NCBI GenBank assembly: GCA_030386875.1
Contig: CM059568.1
Location: 13,518,316-13,582,315 of the forward strand
DNA from: Morinoia aosen
Taxonomy: Eukaryota; Arthropoda; Malacostraca; Amphipoda; Talitridae
Direction of reading: 5' to 3'
Length of the DNA stretch: 64,000 bases
The notes beneath the pieces were generated by a model. That model was not told the origin of the DNA. It saw nothing but the letters and a program-made list of their open reading frames with translations, and did not search any database. Each line of letters opens with the position of its first letter. The first letter of the stretch is position 1. The position numbers and the translations under genes were made by a program. Positions 24,640 through 35,894 of this stretch are shown in pieces.

Positions 24640-26280
24640 TAGGGAAATTTACTGCTACTGTCTCGACCGTATTGTATTCTTGTTGTATCTGAGCTACCCT
24701 GTTCATTATTTTTCACATCAAAAGAGTTTTTATACAAGCATGTCATAATGATATCATCAATGCGTTGAAAAATTTATTACTTCAGCGCCTGCTTGGCAAT
24801 CGTGGCAGTTTCTCGGAAGATTTCAGGCAGTTCTTCGCAGAGCAAGTATTTCGTGGATGTATTTAAGCAGTTTTGAGACGATGAATTTCAAAGACCCCAA
24901 ATTCCCTTGTTGGGTCACAGTGAGACCTTGGCAATGATTATCGACTGTCGAATGCTGGCAATGTCGAACACGCAAGACTTAGGCAGTAACTCTATAGGTC
25001 AAGTTTTTCTTATGAACACGAAGAAATTATCTCGCTCACTGCCTAAATTAAACCGTTCTTATTGAAGGTAATCACATGAATATTCATTTCAAACTTTCTA
25101 CGTGATTAGCATTTATGGAAGAAGTTTTGGGAAAATTTTAAAATCATGCAAATACTGTGTTAAAAACCGTTTTTAAACAGTTAAACAGACTTGGGGCTGC
25201 TCACAGGCAAAGCACTGGAATATTGTGCATAATTCGGCCAGATGATGGCGAGAAAAAGTTCCAAGCAGTTCTCAGAGTTTATTGTCAAAATGCCATGTGA
25301 TGCATAATATATCTGTAAAACATACCTTTTCCTAAAACTTTTATGAACGTCGGTACGAACAAGCTCATAGCCTTGCAGAAACATAACATGCAATTAAATT
25401 CGTTTCATGCAACAAAAAAACTCAAGCTATTATTGAACAGTATTTTAAGTTCTGAATTTTACGCAAATATTGATTTCCCAGACATGATTCTCAATAGCTG
25501 GTGGCCTGAAGTTTAGGTTTATTTTAAGCACATTGATTTTAAGCTCATGACTCATAGCTTTAAATGAATGAAAAGCAACGTACTTATTTCAACTTATGAT
25601 ATCTACTCAAATTTGGATTTCTCAAATTCTCTCATGATTTTTTTTGCCCAACTGACAGAGAGCCTATATGAACTTAAGATGGTGAACTGGACTTACAAAT
25701 ACAGGGGTTGATAATGATATTCACACATTAATTATACGATGAAAACGACACCTTGGGGCGTAACTTGCTAAGGGCAGAAATGATCGCATGAAAGTACTAT
25801 TTCGCCTAATATGATTTTACAGTGATCGCATAGGAAAAATGAAGATTTCTTTACAAGATGAATATACATATCTAAAAAATTCTTAAGATAAGGGAAATAA
25901 AATTTCAATTTGAACATTATAATGCATGTAATAATCTTTTTAAATGTCGAAATGACTAAAAAACTACTTTAAATAAATTTTAAATTCAATTTTGAATGGC
26001 ATATATGTGAAATCAGAACTTCTTTTAATTGATAGGGAAATGGAAATAGAGAAGAAGGGATGAAATATGCGTTGCGTCAATGCGAAATTTTCAAAAAATG
26101 CTGCCTAATTATATTTTTTATTGTGATCCATCGTTGTAGGAGTTCTGGGATAAATATATATTTAAGAGATTAAAAATTATATGTTATGAGATGAATATGT
26201 ATCGTTTGCTGTGTTAATTAAATGCAAAAAAAGTTTTCCAAAATAGATTAATAGCTGTGCCATAAATGGGTTCTTGAAGA
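24640..26280. other. Intergenic, nothing assigned
   Basis: AT-rich. No repeat or exon with support was seen. Confidence 0.5.
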
Positions 26281-26294
26281 GGACCTACTTGAAC

Positions 26295-27265
26295 TTGACC
26301 TAATTTTTCGAATTTCACAGTGCACATTTGTATTGTACCTAGGGAAACAAATATGCATAAAAATATGTAAAATTCAATTCCAAACACATTTTCTTCTATA
26401 AAAATCTTCGATTTTTGCGCTAAAAAAAAGTTATAGCGCGAACATATGAAATTATACACATACCAGCTCAGATCCCTACTCCTGAAATTTTCAACTTAGA
26501 AGCTTGATTTTGGTCTCATTTACACGGAAAGACTCTGGCACCTCAAAAATGAAGCATTTATTTAAATTCGAATTAGGAAATAATTCACGAGTTTATGTGT
26601 AATGAGAATTTCTTGATATTCCCAATTTCACCCCAAAAATTTTTTTTTCATTTATATTGCAACTAGGTAAACGGAAATGAATAAAAATATATAAAATTGG
26701 ATTCTGAAAACATTTAATTCTATAAAAATTTCGATTTGCTCAATAGGAAAAAAGTAATTTTGCAAACCTACGAAACTATATAAATTAACTCAAAACGCTA
26801 CCCCTTCTACAATTTTCAACTTAGAAGCTTGATTTTGGTCTCATTCGACGCAGGAAAAAGTGGGAAAAGCTTAGAAAAGTGGAATTCAATTTGAACTATA
26901 GGTTAGATTTTTGGTGCAAAAATCAATATTTTGTGAAAAAAAAAATCCTAAAAAATTATAAAAAATTTTCTTACTCGAAATTTTAAAAATCTTCATTTTC
27001 GAATTTCCGGACTCTTTCTGCGTTGAATGAGACCAAAATCAGGCTTCTAAATTGAAAATTGCGGAAGAAGTGGGATTTGACCTAATTTATGTAGTTTTTA
27101 TGTTTGCACAATAACTTTTTTTCTACTGCGAAAGTCGAAAAAAATTATATAAGTAAATGTGATCCGAATTCAATTTTACATATCCTTATGCATTTTCGTT
27201 CCTCTAAGTACAGTAGAAATGTGAACAATAAAATTTGAAAAATTAGGTAAGAAAGGTGATTTCAG
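26295..27265. repeat. Three-copy repeat with a foldback arrangement
   Basis: A ~250-bp sequence occurs in direct orientation at about 26295-26545 and 26640-26880 and inverted at about 27000-27265. Each copy carries the marker word AGAAGCTTGATTTTGGTCTC (or its diverged reverse complement) and an AAAAATATGTAAAATTCAA-like stretch. No coding sequence was seen. It is likely a nested or rearranged foldback mobile element. Confidence 0.7.
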
Positions 27266-27404
27266 GGTAGTAGCTCCCCTGAAGCAAGCACGCATCCTGG
27301 ACGAAGGTATATGCAAATTCAGTTCAAAAGCTCGTGCTCATTCTTAAATTACAACACAGCGTCTTGTAAAATATCATGAAGAAATAATTTGCCAGCATAT
27401 CCTC

Positions 27405-28420
27405 TAATCTATACTATAATAAGAGCCGCGTCCGTCCATCTGTCTGTCTGTCCGTCTGTGTGTCACGCCCACCAGCCTGTAGTGTGTGATGAGCGGATCT
27501 GTGATACAAGCTTCATTAACACCACAATTTTGGTGTAATAATCCATCAGATTCGAAGTCGGGTTAAATATTACGTGAATTGTTAGGAAATAGAAGCGTGT
27601 GTCATGTGATTTGTCGAACATTATTACTCGGCCTTATAAACACCAGAGAGATTTAATACGTTTATTTCTTCCCGTCTTCATTTTGTTTCGCTCTCTATCT
27701 TGTCTGAATGTGGGAGAAAATAAAGTTGAAAGCCGCGACTTGAAGCTTCGGTTAGCTCATATTATGACACCAACGCACGATAGTGAATGAAGCCGTCTAT
27801 AAATTCAAGTTAAAATAAATTCTCCAGTTTCATTGTAGCGTGAAGTATTCATTAATTGTAAGCAAATTCTGCTCAGCTTATTTTCGATGGTATTTACTTT
27901 GATAATAATAAAAAAATCACTACTAATAATTTTAGGTGCGCAATATGGCTATAATATTAATAAAAAAACGTTGTAATTTGAATGAATAAGATTTCTTTAG
28001 TAATATCATAATCGAATTTTTTTTTAGCAGTGCAGTAAAAAAATTGCCGCTTCTTGAAAATATATCAACAAAGCTAGACGAACAACAAAATGAATTAGAC
28101 GAAATAACTGAAAAACTCTACGGAATTTACAACCAGTGTTCAACTTACTATTTCTTTTGCGAAAGAAAACTCTACGGAGTTTGCAACCAGTATTCAACTT
28201 ACTATTTTCTTTACACATGAAAACTATACTAAGTTTGCAACGAGTTTTTAACTTACTAATTCCAGTGCAATAAAGGTCTAGAAGGCATGAATAAAAAAAG
28301 CGATCTAGAATAAATTATAGAGGTTTAACCCGAAATAGGCAATTCCAGATGCTCTGCATTAAAGTATACGACTTGTTAAATGCCCAGATGAATTTTTTAG
28401 TGGACTTTATCCTTTGGGAT
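27405..28420. mobile_element. Helentron/Helitron-like non-autonomous element (tentative)
   Basis: It starts near TCTATACTATAATAAGAGCC, followed by a CCGTCC/TGTCTG-rich tract, a start typical of Helitron-type termini. Toward the other end (28100-28270) about three ~60-bp tandem repeats carry CTCTACGGAGTTTGCAACCAG, as seen in many Helentron-related elements. No Rep/helicase coding is present. The 3' terminus was not fixed. Confidence 0.35.
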
Positions 28421-30640
28421 TTTAATACTGATTAATTTGATCATTTGCTAAATTGAGTTACCATTCCATAAGAAACCGTGAGTCAGAAAGATGCACTTGC
28501 CCAAAAACGCTCACCACTCTCTTTCCATAGCAACGCATCTTCAGGTCTCACTTCACTATAGTGTTGCACGAGCAAAGCGCCAAACAAAATTTCTGGGGGC
28601 TACATGAGCTTTATCTTCTAGTTTGCTATTAAAATAAACAGATCGTAGCAGTACATTTACACGAATTGTTGTGCTGCGCTTTAATAAATTATTATTTTAG
28701 GTTTATTTTTAAAATCAGCTAACATTTAGTGTTCTGTCAAAAATGAGGGCCAAGCGTATGGTCAGTCTCAGCTTGGGATACGGTAAAACTTCATTTAAAC
28801 GAACGTAAAAAATCTTCAAAAGGCTTCACTTAGTGTCATACTTTCGCTTGTAGTAAGTTGTTCCATCTTATAAGTTAGAACATAAAAACTAGTCATAGTT
28901 TAATTTAAATAATATTTAATTGAAAAATTGAAATGAGGCGAAATTTGATGATCATTAATCTCAGTAGGAGTTGATTTGCATCGACGTAACTGCGTACTCA
29001 GACACAGGAGAGCGCAGTCACTCATTTTTGCTTGAGGTGAGTTGTATTTTAACGGTGAATCATATCTAAAATTCATTTTTCTGCAGATTTTTCTTTAGGG
29101 CTAATTTCCATTGTTTGCTGCCTTTCTTCTGTCATTTCATTCCAGTTTAGTTATTAACATTTTCTCAATTTCAATTTTTTGTGATAATTTTTCTGCTGGA
29201 AGCGATACGAATAACCAAGTAATAACTTGATGCATAATTTTTGCTGCAAATGTTAATTTTTTATACAATTTTCATAATATTAATGAAGTTACTTGTTTGT
29301 GTGCTACAATTTCACTAATTACAACCATTTTAGAAGGTTTAACTTCACTCAAACGTAAAGGAATTATAATCGAGAATTTCTTCTAACTAAATTTTAGCGC
29401 ATTTTTTATTTCAAAACTTCCAGATACACACCGAGACAACTGACATGAAGCAAGAGGATACTTCACGGTAAAGGTAGGCAAGAATATCTTCGATTAAGAT
29501 ATTTTAGACTATCATGTGTATAAGCTAGATCACGATAGAATAGCATAGGAAAAATTAAATAAAATCTATAGAGTTGTTTGAGTTAAAATCAGTAGAGATA
29601 TGTTAAGATAAATTAATGAGAACAGTGACAATGAATTTCTTAAGGGTTTAGTTTCTATGTATCAATCGTAATTTTTAATAGCCAGCACTTTTTATACAGA
29701 AAAAGACAACACGTGGACTGATGTATGTAGAGTCAGCTATTAACCGGCCATTGCTCTGTGACTCCAAAATATACTTTCTGGCACACTAAATAAGGTAACA
29801 GGAGCACGAAATTAACCACTTCAGTGAAAGGAAAATTAGGTTCATTTTATAATAAAAGTGAGCACACCAGAACGGGTTCAACGAACGCACAAATATAGGG
29901 TGACGAGCCAGCACGGAATAAAAATCATACGCGACAGAAGATCAGAAGTGCAGGAGAAAGAATGAAAATTAAACAAACGTCATAAATACTTTTTGTTCCC
30001 CCGCACCGGTACGACTTAACGAGACATCCTGTTATAACTAAAGTTTTACTTACTTTTAATTCAAACATTAATATAAACATAAAATTTACATAGATAAGCG
30101 CATTGATCGCTCTTCCTACAGTTATTAGCTTGCCATTCGACTTTCACTGATAAAGATATCTACGAACAAAATTATCTCCTAATCAATTCCGTGCAATCGA
30201 ATATACTTTCTAATGATACGAAAACTGCATTTAGTCAATTGAGAATCACACCAAGTCCAGCTAGCGATGCAGAAATGACCAAGAACTAATTGAAATTATT
30301 TTCACCAGGAAATTTTCACAGTCCTAGAACCTAAGCTTTCATATGTCATGATTGGATTGAGAAAGGTATCCAGAATGGCCACAAAAAGATTTTGTATATA
30401 GATAGCATGAGCCAATATTTGCAGAGAACGCAGGCCAAGCTAGCTGGGGATATATGTTAAGCTGGAAGCTGACAACTATTTTTCAGTCCTACTTTTGACA
30501 AAATTTAGCTCATTTTCCACACACCTGAATTGAAAACACTCCATCGTAATATTTCAGAGATAATAAAAGCGAGCCGAGATTTAGGTTTTATCTACTATTT
30601 CTACTTCCCTTTGTTTACTCCGGGCCTTCATTCTAGAAAC
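28420..30640. other. Intergenic, nothing assigned
   Basis: AT-rich without supported exons or repeats. Confidence 0.5.
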
Positions 30641-30649
30641 ACATTTATC

Positions 30650-30960
30650 GCGTGCCCCGAATATTATCAACCACTGCACGTTGTACCCGCTAATACTCGC
30701 GGTCGGCGTCAGTGTTTTCAGTGCAGTCAAACCGCGCAGCGCAGATCAGCGCAGCAGCATAAGTGTCAGGGCAGGTCGCCGCAGCATCTTGGGTGGTGGC
30801 CGAGGCGACCGTGTTAATTCACAGGACTGCTCTGCTTCGCGCTGGACATTAGAGATCTCTTCGCGCAATCACCACGCCGCGCCGGCACAGCCTGATATGT
30901 CAATGATGCGCAGATTGCAGGCTGGCTGCTGGACCTGACCACGGTGGCGATTTTCGGGAG
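30650..30960. other. Isolated GC/CpG-rich island
   Basis: A ~300-bp island stands out from AT-rich surroundings. It is open in two plus-strand frames and contains two TCAGTG-like initiator words near 30710-30725. It could be a promoter with first exon, a coding exon or a piece of a GC-rich mobile element. No motif decides. Confidence 0.35.
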
Positions 30961-32430
30961 AGTAAACATAGCTAACGAATGATTTAGAACTTTATTTTCT
31001 CTTTCTTTTTATCATCCAGATTCAGTTCACCTAGATGAGATAGGTTAGTGAAGATACAAAATTTACTGGAAAATGTGAAATTTTTTAGCCAAATAATATT
31101 TCTCGTTGCCTTATCATCGACGAATTATTATTTCGAATAAAAACTTAGGACTTCCGTCAAGCCCTCAGACTTTAATTAAGTAACAACCATGCTTGAAAAT
31201 ATGTGAAAAAGAATGAAACATTCATAGAGGCATTTTTAAATTATGAATACTTCAGGGCGCGTTCATTGTTCGTTTGATGAGAAGCAGTAGAAAATTTACA
31301 ACTGCTGTTTGGACTTCCATGTAATAACTTTGAAATGCCAGAAACCCGAAAATCACCGAATCTTTGTTTCAGAACCTCAATTGGGTCTTTTTCGGTGTGC
31401 ATCCTGCGACAGAGCGCGACGGAATACCAGTGAACCGCACAATGAAGAAAACGGAAAGTACCACAGGAGAGGATCAGTGCGCCAGGGTAGAGGGGGTTTG
31501 GAACTGATTTCTACGTAGCGACAAGTGGATAAAAGGTACTGAGGGATGAAAAAAGGTGTTTTTGGGCGTTAATGGATCTTGAGAACGCAAATGAAAGTTG
31601 ACAGGAAGGTGTGGGAAGTGTTGAGAGTGTATGATGTGGGAAGTGAGCTGCTTGAAACGTTTTCTACGTATTGGGATGTATGTGTACCACTGGGCAAATT
31701 ACTCTTTCATGTACCGGCATAAGTGAATGACATTTAATCTGTTTCGCAATCTTTTCAGCTAACATCTGTTATCATACGAGGTTAAAAGTTATCATACAAT
31801 TTCATTTTCAAATTTCTTAAGAAGAATTACAAAATTTTCAATAAGGAATGAACTTAGAAAATATTGTTTCTTTTTAATTTTTTTAAGGAAAATTTTTCTG
31901 GTTTAACTTCCATTTATAACACTAATTGTTACAGGCATGCTTCAGAGTCAAGTTTTTTCTAAACTGAAAATATGTTTAAAAGAGCAGGTCCTGGTAGACC
32001 ACTCACGTCAAAAGTTGAAGATTAGATTATGCGGTTGTGGAAGCATGTCGACGTTACCAGCAAATGTGATCAGTGGATGAAATGAGGATATTTGTATGAT
32101 AAGGTAATAGTAACCGCACGTTCATTACTCTGCTGGAAATTTCAGTCATTTTCAACATGAGGTTATTACGAGAGTAATCTTTAGTTTTTGTTAATAAATT
32201 ATTATTACTGAAGATGGTTTCATGTATACAACTAAAATTAGAAAACAAATTTTTCAGTTGCATTAAAAGAGAAGCAGAAAAGACGAGGATATTGGTTCAG
32301 TGACAAAGGACACAAACCCCTGTTCCCTACAACGGATTCCAGGACAATTGTCACAAGACAGTTGCCTTGAAACAATAGCCCTTAGAATAAGTGTATCATA
32401 GAGGACTTTGCACTTCAGACGATTTCATTC
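30960..32430. other. Intergenic, nothing assigned
   Basis: Short open stretch 31309-31518 (plus) sits after an acceptor-like TTTGTTTCAG but has no other support. Confidence 0.45.
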
Positions 32431-32439
32431 TTAAGGGAA

Positions 32440-32590
32440 TAAGTCTTTAGTTTAAACTTCACCTAATCTAACCTAAACTTACCCCACGGAACTTGACTTA
32501 ATCTAATGAAACTTAACTTCTCCTAATCTAATCTAACCAAACCTAACTTATCCGAACTTAATTTGGTATTCGACTAACTTACTAACTAGA
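32440..32590. repeat. Degenerate CCTAA/CTTAA-type short repeat
   Basis: Words such as CCTAATCTAACCTAAACTTA recur with many substitutions, like a decayed interstitial TTAGG-type array or a related simple repeat. Confidence 0.4.
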
Positions 32591-32799
32591 TTTAACCTTC
32601 CAATCTGAAACTTTAGAGTTTTATTTTTGTCATTTTCTGCTCAGCGAAAACGTCATAATGTCTCATGTAAACACCAAGAGCTTAGGAGTAGATTTTTCGA
32701 ATGACATTTCACTATCAGTATGACGTTAGATACTTGCAGGACATCAAAGTAAATTTAAAATTAGAATCATCAGTGGCAATCGGTAGGGATTATTAAGGG

Positions 32800-33030
32800 G
32801 CTATAGTCTTACGGGACAATTATCCTGGGGAAATTGTCTAAGGCCAACTGTCCAGACGGGTTATTTTCCGGTAGGGCATCCCGAGGGGGCATTGTCGAGA
32901 AGGAAATTGCCAGGAGCAATCATCCGCGAAGATATTTTTATTAGGGTTATTGCCCGGAGGAAATGGTCGAGGCATGTAATTATTCAAAGGATAATTCTCT
33001 AGGAGGCAATAGTCTTGCGAGGCAATTACA
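32800..33030. repeat. Degenerate ~18-bp minisatellite (GGCAATTGTCC type)
   Basis: Variants of GGACAATTGTCC/GGCAATTGTC recur about every 17-20 bases. A related word (AGGACAATTGTCAC) also appears at about 32340. Confidence 0.5.
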
Positions 33031-33225
33031 TTTTCATATCTCCAAAAAACTGATCACTCAGTTCACCCGTACTCCCCCTTGTATGGGTAAGATACTCCAT
33101 GATAACAAATTCCAAAGTTAGACGGTCGAATAGTGTGTTATGAGTATCAAGTTTTGAAGCAATATTCCCCTGAATTATTTCATCTTGAACTGGTCGCTTC
33201 CTTTCGAGCTGCTTTGGTTCCTAAG

Positions 33226-33466
33226 TAATGTAGGGATATTTTCCAGATGCGCCTCGCCACTAATGCAACACACAAGTTCACCCACTCGTAACTTTCGAAA
33301 TAATGCACCTATCGACTTCAAATTACTCTCAAACAAGAGAATGTTTGAACCTTTCGCTTGGGAGTTATTTGAAGTCGATATGTGCATCATTTCAAAATTT
33401 ACAAGAGGATGAACTTATGTGTTGCATTAGTGACGGGGCTTATCTGGAAAATATCCCAACATTGAG
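33226..33466. repeat. ~240-bp imperfect hairpin (foldback)
   Basis: Left arm about 33226-33330 and right arm about 33365-33466 are inverted copies of each other, sharing for example GGGATATTTTCCAGAT and ACTAATGCAACACA. The loop is about 30 bp. The ends do not show a clear target duplication. It is a small foldback element or a hairpin transcript source. Confidence 0.7.
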
Positions 33467-34189
33467 ACGCGAGTAATATTTCAGCGACGTCAAAATTTTT
33501 CGCATTTTAAAATTTTACTGAAAACTTAGCTAGTTATCGTATTCAGAATATGAATTATCATTTTCAACGAGAATTGGCGTGTTTATAGCAGCTCTTTACG
33601 AGTTGCCGTGTACCGTTTATTAAGAGAAACAAGAATGAGCATTTATATTCGTGTATTACTATATGTAAATAACAAGAATCATAGAAGAATGTATCCTCAA
33701 CTAAGATATAGATTTTTCAAGCGCACAGCAACGCAATCGTATGTATAATGTACAGGAATTGGATGCCTCGCAGCAGTATTGACCCATCTTCACAATGGAG
33801 TTCTATCGCTGATTTTTTCTAACTGCGTTGAATGTAAAATGAAATGAAAATTCCTCGATCATTTATCATTGAGAGAAAAGCAAAAGGCAGATTCGTTAGC
33901 TTCAGGTTGTTATTTCAACCGTGCACAATAAATACTTGGTTTGTAACTGCTAACTCTTAATTTCGAGAGTCTGGATGAACATGATTAGCATAAACATAAT
34001 TTCTGTGCAGTTATGAAATGAAACCCGAACACCAGAAAGGTAAAATCATTTTCTTGACAGAGAAGATGAAAACAGTAACATATATTTGTACAGGGTTTTT
34101 CAGATAAATCTGTGCAATTTCCCATTCTATGGTTAAATCTTGATACCTCAAGGGAAATACATAATTTTCAAAAATTTTGACAGTCCATC

Positions 34190-35180
34190 GATGACACTAA
34201 GAAAACAACAGTTGTATTCGAAATGACAGCTTTCAGCCATGATGACATCTTCTACTCACTTCCGAAACCTGGACATGGCGCTAAAAACATTTGCCGTTTC
34301 CAATGACTCCACTGCTTTTTTGATGTCCATCTTATGGTCTGTGTGAATACTGTTAGCTTTGCACGAACATTGACCTCAATTTCAGACCAAAAATGGTGGT
34401 AAACCGAGTTCAGGTCAGGCGAATCGGAAGGCCCTGACTCTCTTCCCAGAATCCCACACCGTGACTATTGAACAAGTCAACGCTTTTGCTTGACTTGAGG
34501 GTGGGAGTTGAGTCCAGTTGGAACATGAATTTGAAGCCTTGGCCGTCATCTAAGGAATGATTTCTTTTTGTAAGACATTGCAGTAGGCCTCTGCATTCAC
34601 TTTTACACTGTCGGCAAAGAAGTGGGATAAGACTTCGCCATCACTCAAAACCACTCTGAGGGTCATGACGCTAGTTGATTTCTTCGTTGCCATCGTGGAT
34701 TAAACGTGAGAGCTTGAAATGGAGACTCAGAGAACGTTACATCTGTTACAAGCCCTATGGAGTGTAAAAAAATGTTTCTTCACTAAAGATTTTGATGATC
34801 GATCCGTTGGTCTTCAACCAGGTTAAAACTTTCTTGCACTTCCCTAAACGAACTTCTTTCATCTCGTTAATTAAAAGATGCTTCCTATCTTGTGCATAAA
34901 AAGTTAGGCCAATGTCTTAGATCATTCTGTGAATTGCCATGATGCTGAAGAACCTCTTCTTAGCCAATGCCGGTAATGACACGGTTGGACTGGTTGGCCT
35001 TGAGACCATCTAGATAGTGAGTTTTGCACAATTTCATCTATTCTTGGCGAGTGAATTGCTCTGCAAAATCACCATATATATCAATACACTTGCAACATCG
35101 TGATCTATCGACCTGGAATACTAGAGGGAGTTTGCTATGAAGACTGTGCTTCGCCCGCTCGATCACAAAATGTGGAATGT
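34190..35180 (-). pseudogene. Decayed Tc1/mariner-type transposase, copy 2
   Basis: Aligns with the remnant at 300-1330 over most of its length and lies at the same distance 3' of the EF-hand gene. More frame breaks are present than in copy 1, and no open frame over 60 codons survives. Confidence 0.65.
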
Positions 35181-35717
35181 TTCAACTGAACTAATGCTTG
35201 ACGTCATTTCTACGGATTTGGCTGAACAACCATGTATATTTGCTTCCTTGTGGAATAATGTTCAATCAATAAATACTCACAGTAAAAATATTTCAAGAAG
35301 CTTTTCAAGTCGGTTCTTTTAATCTATAAATGTTTGACCAAGGGAAGGAATTAATAAGGCCCATTCCTTTTCGTTTAAATGGTAATAAAACAACAAATTT
35401 TTCTTTGCGTTTATTTGCCGTTTATTTGCCACACACTGGAATAATAAAAACACTTCTGAAAAATTCATATCTTGTTTCTATCAAAATCATAAAGCGTGGA
35501 ACAAAGCTTTGCAGTGCAAGAAAAACTACCTAATTAAATAGTTCGACAGTCAGAGAAAAAATGAGCACAACCGAAACACGTGTACCTAGAAGACAAGCTC
35601 AAGTTTTATTTGTTAAAGAGCCTCTGCAATTTTTTTAAATAGTCAGACCAAAGTTGACCGTGGTAAAGGTTAACTTTTTCGGTTATTGAAATGAAGAATT
35701 ATGCAAAATATCAACGT

Positions 35718-35723
35718 TTTATT
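35718..35723 (-). terminator. AATAAA poly(A) signal of EFCR2
   Basis: Minus-strand AATAAA about 170 bases after the EFCR2 stop codon. Confidence 0.55.
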
Positions 35724-35894
35724 ACAGTCACTGATTTTCATCCTCAATGCTGATGTTCTAAGGCCAAACTAATGTCAGTATCATCAAATCGTCTCAACCT
35801 CGTTCATCGTTTTTGATGCCACCTGTGCAGTGGGCATTATAAAAAATTTTGTTGCTCAAAATTTATCGAAGGACTTTGAAGAGCTGGTGAAAAG

